Positions 9,769-18,295 of a DNA stretch of 36,211 bases are shown here, one piece after another. The DNA lies in NCBI GenBank assembly GCA_029263235.1, contig JAJCXW010000092.1:1-36211 (forward strand), read 5' to 3'. How positions within the stretch are numbered: position 1 is the stretch's first letter; the number at the start of each line of letters is the position of its first letter. The position numbers and the translations under genes are program-made. The notes beneath the pieces were generated by a model, which searched no databases, had not been told where the DNA came from, and worked only from the letters and a program-made list of their open reading frames with translations. Source of the DNA: Acidimicrobiales bacterium. GTDB taxonomy: Bacteria > Actinomycetota > Acidimicrobiia > Acidimicrobiales > Aldehydirespiratoraceae.

Positions 9769-10332
9769 CTACGACACGTACAGGGCCTCGACATAGGCGT
9801 CCGGGTCGCTCGCCAACACATCGACATCGACGGAGGCCAACATTCTCAGGTTGCGATAGCGACCGTGATAGTCGAGGCCATAGCCGACGACGAACTCGTC
9901 GGGGATCTCGACACCGATGTGATCGAGTTGAACCGGCACCATTCTCGCCGAGGGTCGATCGACGAAGGTGCAGATGCTCAGCGAGCGCGGTGAGCGGCGA
10001 CTGAACTCTCCCCACAGGAATCCGGAGGTGAGCCCGGTGTCGACGATGTCTTCGACAATCACGACTTCGCGGTCGGTGATGTCGATGTCGAGGTCCTTCA
10101 ACAACCGGACCCGGCCGGTGCCCCGCTCGTATTTGGTGATGGCGAGAAAGTCGACGACCGACCGGATGCTCATCGCCCGCGACAGGTCGGACAGAAACGG
10201 CACGCTGCCCCGCAACACCGCCGCCAACACCACCCCGTCGTGGTACTTCTCGGACAGCTCGGCCGCGAGGCGGGCGACCGCCGACTCGACTCCCTGCTGA
10301 TCGAGAACGACCCTGTAGTCCGGGGAAGTCAC
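9769..10332 (-). CDS. hpt: Hypoxanthine phosphoribosyltransferase
   Basis: VVLAAVLRGSVPFLSDLSRAM; PRPP motif VVIVEDIVDTGLT; DEFVVGYGLDYHGRYRNL. Confidence 0.93.
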   Translation of the reverse strand: MTSPDYRVVLDQQGVESAVARLAAELSEKYHDGVVLAAVLRGSVPFLSDLSRAMSIRSVVDFLAITKYERGTGRVRLLKDLDIDITDREVVIVEDIVDTGLTSGFLWGEFSRRSPRSLSICTFVDRPSARMVPVQLDHIGVEIPDEFVVGYGLDYHGRYRNLRMLASVDVDVLASDPDAYVEALYVS

Positions 10333-11150
10333 TGATCCCTCAGATGACGACCCAGGCTGCGTCGGAGTATCGACCTCTGAATGGTCTCGCCGAGAGTCAC
10401 GAGATCGCCGAGTTCGGAGCGGGCCAAGGCAGCCTCGTCGCCGTTGCGCTGGGCTCGAGCCCCCAAGAGCTGCTCGAGCATCCCGGCCTGTCGTTCGGCC
10501 GCAACCTTGAACATCCGTAGATGGCGAGGCTGGACACCTTGGTTGTTGAACGTTGCCGCGGCTCTGGTGACGATCAGCGCTTCATGGTCGTAGACCACGG
10601 CATCGTCGATCTCGACCGCGCCGATGAGGCCGAGTCGATTGAGCTCATCGATGAAGGCGATCTCCACTCCTGCGGCATCAGCCAATTCGCCCGGGGTGAG
10701 GCTCACCGAACCCGAGACTTCGACCAGAGGGCCATCGGCAGTTTTCGGCTTCGACCGGGCGGAAGACGGCTTTGACTTGGGCACCGGCGACTGGTCGTCG
10801 GCCGAGGGTTCCGATTCTGGATCGGCATCATCGTCGGCTCTGGAAAACAGTGTGGGTTCACGCAGGCGGGCCGGCAGATCCCGCGGATCGACTGCACTGT
10901 CGGGATCGCCGGAATCGAGCCGACGCTTGATCACCTTCAACGGGAGGAAGTTGTCGCGCTGCTGCTCGAGAATCCATCGCAGGCGATCTACATCGGTCTC
11001 GAAGAACTTCCGGTATCCGGAGGGCGTGCGCTCCGGGGAGATCAGACCCTGGCTCTCTAGGAACCTGATCTTCGAAATTGTGATGTCGGGGTGTTCCTCT
11101 TTCAACAGTCCCAAGACTTCGCCGATTGATCGATGTTCGGGGTCAGCCAT
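10329..11150 (-). CDS. ftsR: MerR-family regulator, FtsR/Rv1828-like
   Basis: SIGEVLGLLKEEHPDITISKIRFLESQGLISPERTPSGYRKFFETDVDRLRWIL; adjacent to GarA-like FHA gene and gcvH as in mycobacteria. Confidence 0.8.
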   Translation of the reverse strand: MADPEHRSIGEVLGLLKEEHPDITISKIRFLESQGLISPERTPSGYRKFFETDVDRLRWILEQQRDNFLPLKVIKRRLDSGDPDSAVDPRDLPARLREPTLFSRADDDADPESEPSADDQSPVPKSKPSSARSKPKTADGPLVEVSGSVSLTPGELADAAGVEIAFIDELNRLGLIGAVEIDDAVVYDHEALIVTRAAATFNNQGVQPRHLRMFKVAAERQAGMLEQLLGARAQRNGDEAALARSELGDLVTLGETIQRSILRRSLGRHLRDQ

Positions 11151-11168
11151 GTGCCCGCTCCATCGGAC

Positions 11169-11642
11169 TCATACGGGAGCAGTCCCGTGGGCGAACACCA
11201 GCTTGTATTTGCCGATCTGCACCTCGTCGCCGTCGGCCAGATCAATCTTGTCGACGATCTTGCGGTTGACGTAGGTTCCGTTGAGAGACCCGACATCGCA
11301 GACCGTGTAGCGACCGGCCACGTGTTGAACTTCGGCGTGTCGGCGCGACACAGTGATGTCGTCGAGGAAGATGTCGCTCTCGGGGTGGCGTCCGATGCAC
11401 ACCAACTCGGTGTCGAGGGCATAGCGGGCACCGGTCTTCGGCCCCTGTAAGACCAGGAACAGGGCTTGATCGATCCGGAACGAAGAACGGTCGATGTCGA
11501 CCAAGGGCCCGGGGTCGCCGCCGTCGATCACGGCATGGCTGGTGGTGATCTCAGCCGGAGCCAGCTCCGCTCCACATGAAGAGCAGAAGTGAGCCGACGA
11601 CGGATTGCGATGACCGCACTCGGGACACGGGGCCTCGGACAC
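11169..11642 (-). CDS. garA: Zinc-ribbon plus FHA domain protein, GarA-like
   Basis: N-terminal CPEC...CSSC; FHA core CIGRHPESDIFLDDITVSRRHAEVQ...VGSLNGTYVN. Confidence 0.85.
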   Translation of the reverse strand: MSEAPCPECGHRNPSSAHFCSSCGAELAPAEITTSHAVIDGGDPGPLVDIDRSSFRIDQALFLVLQGPKTGARYALDTELVCIGRHPESDIFLDDITVSRRHAEVQHVAGRYTVCDVGSLNGTYVNRKIVDKIDLADGDEVQIGKYKLVFAHGTAPV

Positions 11643-11644
11643 CT

Positions 11645-12031
11645 CTATGCACCGCCCTCGATCAGCGCCTGATAGCCGGCGGCGTCGAGCAACGTGTCGA
11701 TCTCCGAAGGTGAGGACATCTCGATCTCACAGATCCAGCCTTCCCCGTAGGGGTCGGAATTGATCAGCTCTGGGGTGTCGTCGAGTTGGTCGTTGACGGC
11801 CGCGATCTCGCCGCTGACCGGCGCATAGATGTCGGACACCGACTTGGTGGACTCCACCTCGCTGAACGACGAATTGGCCTCGACCGCTGTTCCGCTGGCG
11901 GGAACATCCACGAAGACCACGTCGCCGAGTGCGTCCTGGGCGTAGTCGGTGAGCCCGATGCGGACCCGGTTGCCTTCGGCCCGCACCCATTCGTGGTCAC
12001 TCGAGTACTTGAGATCTTCTGGAACGTTCAT
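11645..12031 (-). CDS. gcvH: Glycine cleavage system H protein
   Basis: SSDHEWVRAEGNRVRIGLTDYAQDALGDVVFVDVP...SEVESTKSVSDIYAPVSGEI (lipoyl-Lys motif). Confidence 0.96.
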   Translation of the reverse strand: MNVPEDLKYSSDHEWVRAEGNRVRIGLTDYAQDALGDVVFVDVPASGTAVEANSSFSEVESTKSVSDIYAPVSGEIAAVNDQLDDTPELINSDPYGEGWICEIEMSSPSEIDTLLDAAGYQALIEGGA

Positions 12032-12083
12032 ATGAGAGAAGCTAACCGATGGCGGAGCGGCTCAGGGAGCCGAACCAACAATC

Positions 12084-14573
12084 TCAGCCGCGAACCAGTT
12101 CTTCAATTCTTCGGGCGTACTCCGCGGCGAGGCGGTCGGCCGCTTCGGGCCGATCTGCCTCAGCCATCACGAGTGTGGTCGGCTCCTCGGGGTCGGGAAG
12201 TATGAGCGCCCATCCGTTGTCGTGATGTATCCGTATGCCATCGACCAGGTCGGTTCGACGATCCTTGGATTGCTCGACCATGACCCTCATCACCGCGCCT
12301 TTCTGTTCCCACGGCGTGATCACGTATTGGCTGGCCATGTGGACCGACGGAAGAGAATCGACGATCTGCGACAGCTTGCGTTCGTCGCGGGCCAGCATGT
12401 CGACGAGCGACGCGAACGTGGCGATCGCATCGAACGCCGGCATGAATCCGGGAACTATGTAACGCCCCGAGGTGTCGGCCGCCATGCATACGATCGGGTC
12501 GGCTGAGGCCGCCATGATCGCGGCGGACGAAGTGGAGGTTGTGATCACGGTGCCATTCAAGGACTCGACCATTTCGGCAGCATGGAGAGTGGCGGACACC
12601 GGGAGCACCACGCAGCCACCATCGAGATCCGGGCCCCTGATCGAGATGAGGGCCATCAGTGCCTGGGCGTCGGTGAGACAACGTCCGGTGTCGTCGACGA
12701 TGCCGAGTTGCTCCCCACCGGGGCTGAAGATGACCCCCAGCTCCGAACCCGAGGCGGTGACCAGGTCGGCCACCCGACGGGCGTGAGTGTGACGATCGAA
12801 CCCGGCAACTCCGGAAGTCGAGACGAAAGGATTGATCGCCATCACTTCGGCACCGAACTTCGACATCAGATTGGGCATCACGAACGACACCGCTCCAAAT
12901 CCGAAATCGGTGACCATCTTCATGTTGGCGGCGCGAATTCCCTTGAGGTCGATGATCGATTCGATGGCTGTTGCGTAGTGCTCAAGGGCGCGGGGGGCGT
13001 AGTCGATGTCGCCGATCTCCGCCGGGAACACCCGTCGGTAGTCCTCTCGACTGAGCAGTCGCTCGATCTTGCGGTGCCCGTTCTCGGCCATGTCGGAGCC
13101 GTCGGTCTCGACGAAGCCGATGATCACTGACTGTGGGTCCGATTCATCGAGACGGATGGTCACCGCACCGGCGATGGCGGGTCGGCGCGTCACGAACCGC
13201 GTGACCGGAAGCGGCGCGACTTCCAGATCCTGGACGGACACACCGGCCGCGTTGAGTCCGGCGTGGATGGCCCGTTTGAGCATGCGCGCCGACCGCGACG
13301 AATCGCGACTCGTGACGACAATCTCGCCTTGCTTCAGGGTCGAGCCGTAGGCCATCGCCAGTCGGGTCACCAGCTCCGGCGTGATGTCGACGTTGGATAG
13401 TCCCCGCACCCCGTCACGCCCGAACAGGCTCCTCGAACCTTTCGACTCCCACACGATCGAGGAGTTGATGGTGGCACCCGACTCGATCGTCTTGAACGGG
13501 TAGACCTTGACGTCGGCACCGATGGTGGCGTGCTCTCCGATGAAGCACTCGTCGCCGATCACCGCTCCCTCGTCGGTGCGGACACCGCGTCGGAGATCGC
13601 ACGCCCGTCCGATCACCGACCCTCGTAGATGTACCCCTTCGGCCAGATAGGTGTTCTCGGCCACGACAGTTCGTTCGAGGTCGGCTTCGGCTCGCACCCG
13701 GACGTTGGCACCGAGCACGGTGTAGGGACCGAGCTTCGCTCCTTGTTCGACCCGGCAGTTGTCACCGATGACGGCGGGGCCGGTGACGGTGGACTCCGGA
13801 TGGATCACGACGTTGTCTCCGACGAAAAGCCGCTCTCGTTGCTCGAACCCGTCGATCCGGATCGAGACGGTGCCATCGAGAATGTCGGTATGGGCACTGA
13901 CGTAGGACTCCAGGTTGCCGACATCTTCCCAGTAGCCATCGCAGATCGCCCCGAAGATGGGCTTCTCGTCCCTCAGTAGAGCCGGGAACACTTCGCCGGA
14001 GAAGTCGACGGGCCGACCCGGTTCGATGTAGTCGAAGATCCCCGGATCGAGAACGAAGATGCCGCTGTTGATGGTGTCGCTGAATACCTGGCCCCAACCC
14101 GGCTTCTCCAGGAAACGCTCGACCGACCCGTCGTCGTGGGTGATGACGATGCCGAACTCGAGCGGGTCGTCGACTCTGACCAGACCGATGGTCGCCATTG
14201 ATTGCTTGGCCTCGTGAAACTCAACAACCTGGGTCAGGTCGATGTCGGTGAGAACATCGCCGGAAATGACCAGGAACGGCTCATCGAGTTCGGCCATGGC
14301 ATTGCGCACCGAACCCGCGGTGCCGAGCGGTGTCTCCTCGATGGCGTAGACCATGCGCACACCGAACTCGGACCCATCGCCGAACCAATTCCGGATCACG
14401 TTGGGCATGAACGCCAGGGTCACAACGATCTCGTCGAACCCGTGGAGCTTCAGCAGATCGACCACATGTTCCATCATCGGCCGATTGGCGAGAGGCATCA
14501 TCGGCTTCGGAACGTTGGAGGTCAGCGGCCTCAGGCGGGTTCCCTCGCCGCCGGCCATGATCACTGCCTTCAT
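12084..14573 (-). CDS. Sugar-1-phosphate nucleotidyltransferase (mannose-1-P guanylyltransferase-like) fused to phosphomannomutase-like domain
   Basis: MKAVIMAGGEGTRLRPLTSNVPKPMMPLANRPMMEHV; left-handed beta-helix repeats; C-terminal PMM/PGM-like domain; 829 aa. Confidence 0.9.
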   Translation of the reverse strand: MKAVIMAGGEGTRLRPLTSNVPKPMMPLANRPMMEHVVDLLKLHGFDEIVVTLAFMPNVIRNWFGDGSEFGVRMVYAIEETPLGTAGSVRNAMAELDEPFLVISGDVLTDIDLTQVVEFHEAKQSMATIGLVRVDDPLEFGIVITHDDGSVERFLEKPGWGQVFSDTINSGIFVLDPGIFDYIEPGRPVDFSGEVFPALLRDEKPIFGAICDGYWEDVGNLESYVSAHTDILDGTVSIRIDGFEQRERLFVGDNVVIHPESTVTGPAVIGDNCRVEQGAKLGPYTVLGANVRVRAEADLERTVVAENTYLAEGVHLRGSVIGRACDLRRGVRTDEGAVIGDECFIGEHATIGADVKVYPFKTIESGATINSSIVWESKGSRSLFGRDGVRGLSNVDITPELVTRLAMAYGSTLKQGEIVVTSRDSSRSARMLKRAIHAGLNAAGVSVQDLEVAPLPVTRFVTRRPAIAGAVTIRLDESDPQSVIIGFVETDGSDMAENGHRKIERLLSREDYRRVFPAEIGDIDYAPRALEHYATAIESIIDLKGIRAANMKMVTDFGFGAVSFVMPNLMSKFGAEVMAINPFVSTSGVAGFDRHTHARRVADLVTASGSELGVIFSPGGEQLGIVDDTGRCLTDAQALMALISIRGPDLDGGCVVLPVSATLHAAEMVESLNGTVITTSTSSAAIMAASADPIVCMAADTSGRYIVPGFMPAFDAIATFASLVDMLARDERKLSQIVDSLPSVHMASQYVITPWEQKGAVMRVMVEQSKDRRTDLVDGIRIHHDNGWALILPDPEEPTTLVMAEADRPEAADRLAAEYARRIEELVRG

Positions 14574-14582
14574 GGGGCGACC

Positions 14583-15191
14583 CTAGTTGACTGCCGACCT
14601 ACCGTCGCGGAGAGCCTCTCGGGCGAGCGGCACATATTGGGCGGCCGACAGGTAGCTGTAGATCAGAGACGGTACGGCGATTATCCAGCCGGCCACCCTG
14701 AACCAGTCGTTGATGCTCACATCAGATGCTCCGGCCAACAAGAACGGGAACGCGAAGTAGAGGCCGAAGGTCGCGACCTTGCCCCACCATGTGACGTCGA
14801 TGCGTCGAGCACCCAATGCGCCTAGTACGAGGCCGGCGACAGCGACCAGCACCTCGCGGATCAGTGCCGCGATCACCAGCCACCACGGAACCGACCCATC
14901 GACACCGACGGCCAGCATTCCTGTGATCAGCACCACACGATCGGTGACGGGGTCGATGAGCTTGCCCATCTCGCTCACGACATTGAACCGGCGGGCCCAC
15001 CAACCGTCGACCCAGTCGGTGGCGCCGAGAAGCCCCCACAGCCAAGCTGCTTCGTATCGCTGGTCCTGGGAGAACAGGAGCCAGAGAAACACGGGAACTC
15101 CTGCCAGCCTCAGCACCGAGATCAGGTTGGGCACGGTGAGGATGCGATCCTCGAACACTCCGAGTTGCCGCTGCGGGTTCTCCTCGTCCAT
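14583..15191 (-). CDS. pgsA: CDP-alcohol phosphatidyltransferase (phosphatidylglycerophosphate synthase-like)
   Basis: CDP-alcohol motif DWVDGWWARRFNVVSEMGKLIDPVTD; several TM segments; start revised to ATG 15191. Confidence 0.88.
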   Translation of the reverse strand: MDEENPQRQLGVFEDRILTVPNLISVLRLAGVPVFLWLLFSQDQRYEAAWLWGLLGATDWVDGWWARRFNVVSEMGKLIDPVTDRVVLITGMLAVGVDGSVPWWLVIAALIREVLVAVAGLVLGALGARRIDVTWWGKVATFGLYFAFPFLLAGASDVSINDWFRVAGWIIAVPSLIYSYLSAAQYVPLAREALRDGRSAVN

Positions 15192-15198
15192 CGACGTC

Positions 15199-15208
15199 AG
15201 CCTACGAT
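15199..15208. promoter_or_regulatory. Overlapping divergent -10 elements between pgsA and HIT gene
   Basis: AGCCTACGAT: minus-strand TAGGCT (15204-15199) and plus-strand TACGAT (15203-15208) share TA; 7 nt to pgsA ATG, 6 nt to HIT GTG. Confidence 0.6.
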
Positions 15209-15214
15209 CTCTCT

Positions 15215-15643
15215 GTGCCAACCATCTTCACCAGGATCATCGACGGCGAGTTGCCGGCCCGTTTCGTGTGGCAGGACGACGCCTGTGTGGCGTTCCTTCC
15301 CTTGGAGTTGTTGAACCGTGGTCACGTTCTCGTGGTGCCACGCCTCGAGGTCGACCAATGGACCGATCTTCCTCCTGATGTGATTGCTCATCTCGCCACT
15401 GTCGCCCAGACCATCGGCAAGGCACAACTGGAGGCCTTCGGCCCGGCGCGAGTCGGGATGATGATCGTCGGGTTCGACGTGCCCCACGTTCACCTCCACG
15501 TGGTGCCGGTCGACGACCTCACACACTTCGACTTCCGGTCCGCCGACCGTCACCCCGACCCCGGCGACCTCGATGAAACCGCTCGGGTGCTGCGCTCCAC
15601 ACTTCGAGGCCAGGGGATCGGCGAGAGCGTTCCCGCCGACTGA
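15215..15643 (+). CDS. HIT-family (histidine triad) protein
   Basis: FTRIIDGELPARFVWQDDACVAFLPL...GHVLVVPR...VPHVHLHVVP. Confidence 0.93.
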   Translation: MPTIFTRIIDGELPARFVWQDDACVAFLPLELLNRGHVLVVPRLEVDQWTDLPPDVIAHLATVAQTIGKAQLEAFGPARVGMMIVGFDVPHVHLHVVPVDDLTHFDFRSADRHPDPGDLDETARVLRSTLRGQGIGESVPAD

Positions 15644-15644
15644 G

Positions 15645-16355
15645 TCAGTCGATCGGTTCGATCAGGTCGGGCCTGTTGTTCCTGACGTTGTTGACCTCAG
15701 TCGAGACCGTCTGAATACGAATCAGCTGCGACGGAGCTGGCGTGAAGAGCTGGCTCAGCGTCTCGGTGTCGTGGTTGTCGCTATCGAGCCAGGTGTCCCA
15801 GGCAGATGGAGGAAGCATCACCGGCATCCGGTCGTGCACCTCGGCGACCTTGTCGTTCGGCTCACCGGTGAGAATGGTGCAGGAGTGGAGTCGCATGGGC
15901 TCCCCGGAGTCATCGAGACGGCCGGGGTCGTTCCAGATCTCCCACAGCCCGGCGAAAGCAAACGGAGCGCCGTCGACCCGGCTCATGTACGTCGGCTGCT
16001 TGAACTTCGATCCTTCGATCTTCTTCCACTCGTAGAAGCCGTCGGCCGGGATGATGCAACGCCTCTTGGCGAACGGTCGCTTGAAGGAGTTCTTCTCGGC
16101 GATGGTCTCGGACCGGGCGTTGATCATCCGGTTGCCGATCTTGGGGTCTTTGGCCCAGAACGGCACGAGTCCCCAACGAAAGGCATCGATACGTCGGGAG
16201 GTGCCGTCGTGGTAGACCGCGAGAATGTCCTGACTCGGAGCAACGTTGTAGCTCGGTGGCCGACCACCGAACTCTTCATCGTCCGGTGGTGCCTCCGCAG
16301 CGAAATAGTCGGCCAGTTCCTCAGCGGACGTGGTGGAGACGAACCGCCCGCACAT
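15645..16355 (-). CDS. SOS response-associated peptidase (SRAP/HMCES/YedK family)
   Basis: MCGRFVSTTSAEELADYF (catalytic Cys2), NARSETIAEKNSFKRPFAKRRCIIPADGFYEW. Confidence 0.95.
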   Translation of the reverse strand: MCGRFVSTTSAEELADYFAAEAPPDDEEFGGRPPSYNVAPSQDILAVYHDGTSRRIDAFRWGLVPFWAKDPKIGNRMINARSETIAEKNSFKRPFAKRRCIIPADGFYEWKKIEGSKFKQPTYMSRVDGAPFAFAGLWEIWNDPGRLDDSGEPMRLHSCTILTGEPNDKVAEVHDRMPVMLPPSAWDTWLDSDNHDTETLSQLFTPAPSQLIRIQTVSTEVNNVRNNRPDLIEPID

Positions 16356-17416
16356 CAGGGACGAAGAACCTCGTCAGTGAGAGCACAGCTTCCGGATCGG
16401 CCCTCCCCGAAATCGAACAGCAGGCCGTCGCCCGCCGCGCCGCCGAAGGCCGGAACGACCACATCGGAGCCGGTGCCGACCGCGATGGTGCCCCTCACCG
16501 AGAGAATCTCGTAGCGGCTGCCGCCGTCGGAGATCGACTGGAGCCTGATGGCATCAGCGAACCCGGTGCCACCTTCAGGAAGTGGTACCTCTCCGTCGGG
16601 AACGCGCACATCGAGAGCCACCGCGTTGTTGCCCAGACAGCGGATCGTGGCCGACCGGCCAATGGGATCCTTGCAGTTGCCGTACCAGACGGTGTCGAGC
16701 GGCCGGAGATCGCCGGTGGAGACACTGGCCACCAGGCAGGCATCGGCGGTGAAGCCGGCCGGGCCGACGAAAGCGATCACCCCAACACCGCCGTAGGAGA
16801 AGACCGACGCCGAAATGGCACTCGGCGGGTAGAGGTAGTCGGCGAACGGCGCGGTGACAATTCGATCTTCTCGGGGGCCATCACCGGCTGCGATGGCGAC
16901 ATCGCGCGCCAGCGACACCGTGAGGCGAGGATCGGCGACCGGTGACCCCCCGACGATCGACCCGTCGGTGGTGGAGACCTCGGCGGCCGTGAACTTGAGG
17001 GTGCCGGAGGTACGGAGGTCGTTGTCGGCAAGGGATTGCCAACCCAGGTAGCCACCGATGCCGAGACCCGACACCACAACAAGTGCCACCACGAGGTTGA
17101 TGATCCGTTGTCGGCGTCCGTCCTTCAGAGCCGTCTCGACCTGATGCTCGTCGAGCTTCTCCTCGAGCGTGAGCGGACCGAACGCCTCGGAGGTGGCACC
17201 ACCCGCGAGCAGATCGCGCCAACGCGTCGCCGTCTCGGCCGGCATCCGGGCGAGGTAGGTCTCGAAAGCAGCCTGTTCGTTGCTTCCGAACAAGATGGTG
17301 AGGCTGTTGACTCGCGCGAATTCGACAGGATCGGCGTCTTCGACTGTCGGGCGTCCGTCGAGGACGAACTCGACGAATTGACGGGCCTCCCGGTCGGCAT
17401 CCTCAGCCGTCCACAC
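16355..17416 (-). CDS. Membrane-anchored hypothetical protein (cytoplasmic N-term, one TM, extracytoplasmic C-term)
   Basis: 353 aa from GTG; TM IINLVVALVVVSGLGIGGYLGW; TGATG overlap with SRAP start; N-terminus uncertain. Confidence 0.75.
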   Translation of the reverse strand: MWTAEDADREARQFVEFVLDGRPTVEDADPVEFARVNSLTILFGSNEQAAFETYLARMPAETATRWRDLLAGGATSEAFGPLTLEEKLDEHQVETALKDGRRQRIINLVVALVVVSGLGIGGYLGWQSLADNDLRTSGTLKFTAAEVSTTDGSIVGGSPVADPRLTVSLARDVAIAAGDGPREDRIVTAPFADYLYPPSAISASVFSYGGVGVIAFVGPAGFTADACLVASVSTGDLRPLDTVWYGNCKDPIGRSATIRCLGNNAVALDVRVPDGEVPLPEGGTGFADAIRLQSISDGGSRYEILSVRGTIAVGTGSDVVVPAFGGAAGDGLLFDFGEGRSGSCALTDEVLRP

Positions 17417-17647
17417 CGGTCCGGGCTCGGCTACAGGCAGCTGACGTTCGAGCGTGCCGGTGCGCAGGAAGCCGCCAACATCGGGGGGTGCGCCGTCCTG
17501 GTCTGCGCCGTCGTACCAATCATCGGGTGAATCCGAATGCGAATCGATGCCTTGAGGGTATTACGGCTGGTGTCGGGTCGCGGGTCGGCTCGCTGTGTTG
17601 CAGGCAGCATCCCTCCCCCGCCGCCGGGCGACAGGTCAGAATTGACT

Positions 17648-18250
17648 GTGCTTGACCTCGATCTGATCCTTGCCAGCTCGTCCCCGCGACGAATCGAACT
17701 CCTCGAACGACTCGAACTCGACTTCGGTACCGAGCCGGCCGATGTCGACGAGTCGGTGATCAGCGGCGAGTCACCTCACGACTACGTGGCGAGGCTGGCG
17801 ATGGCCAAGGGGCTCAGCTCGGCCCGAGCGGGCACCGTGGTGATTGCCGCCGATACGGCAGTGGTGGTCGACGGGTTGATCCTTGGCAAGCCCAACGACC
17901 TCGACGATTCGGCGCGCATGCTGCGACTGCTGTCAGGGCGCTCTCACGAGGTGGTGTCGGGGGTGGCCGTGATCGTGTCGAGACCCGAGGAGCCTCAGCG
18001 GTCGGCCTCGGCCATAGCAACCACCACGGTCCGGTTCGCCGAGATGACCGAGGATCGGATCAGCTGGTATGTCAAAACCGGTGAACCGACGGACAAGGCC
18101 GGCAGCTACGGACTGCAGGGTGCGGCCGCACTGTTCGCTGACGAGATCGGCGGCAGTTCCACGAATGTCATCGGACTCCCGATGCCGCTTCTCGACTCGC
18201 TGTTCGGCGAGTTGGGGCTCGATCTGCTCGACTTCAAGCGACCGGTCTGA
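17648..18250 (+). CDS. maf: Maf-like nucleotide pyrophosphatase
   Basis: LDLILASSSPRRIELLERL, VIAADTAVVVDG, YVKTGEPTDKAGSYGLQG; start likely GTG 17648. Confidence 0.92.
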   Translation: MLDLDLILASSSPRRIELLERLELDFGTEPADVDESVISGESPHDYVARLAMAKGLSSARAGTVVIAADTAVVVDGLILGKPNDLDDSARMLRLLSGRSHEVVSGVAVIVSRPEEPQRSASAIATTTVRFAEMTEDRISWYVKTGEPTDKAGSYGLQGAAALFADEIGGSSTNVIGLPMPLLDSLFGELGLDLLDFKRPV

Positions 18251-18295
18251 CCAACCGACGAGGCGACCCTCGCCGTCGTTCGTAACCTTGCAGGA

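Noticed and set aside
12222-13350. Several + ORFs (94-182 aa) over the nucleotidyltransferase/PMM fusion
   Set aside because: Antisense to an 829-aa CDS with clear domain motifs; no SD or domain evidence
15573-16514. 313-aa + ORF over the SRAP gene
   Set aside because: Antisense to a clear SRAP CDS; no recognisable domain, typical high-GC shadow ORF
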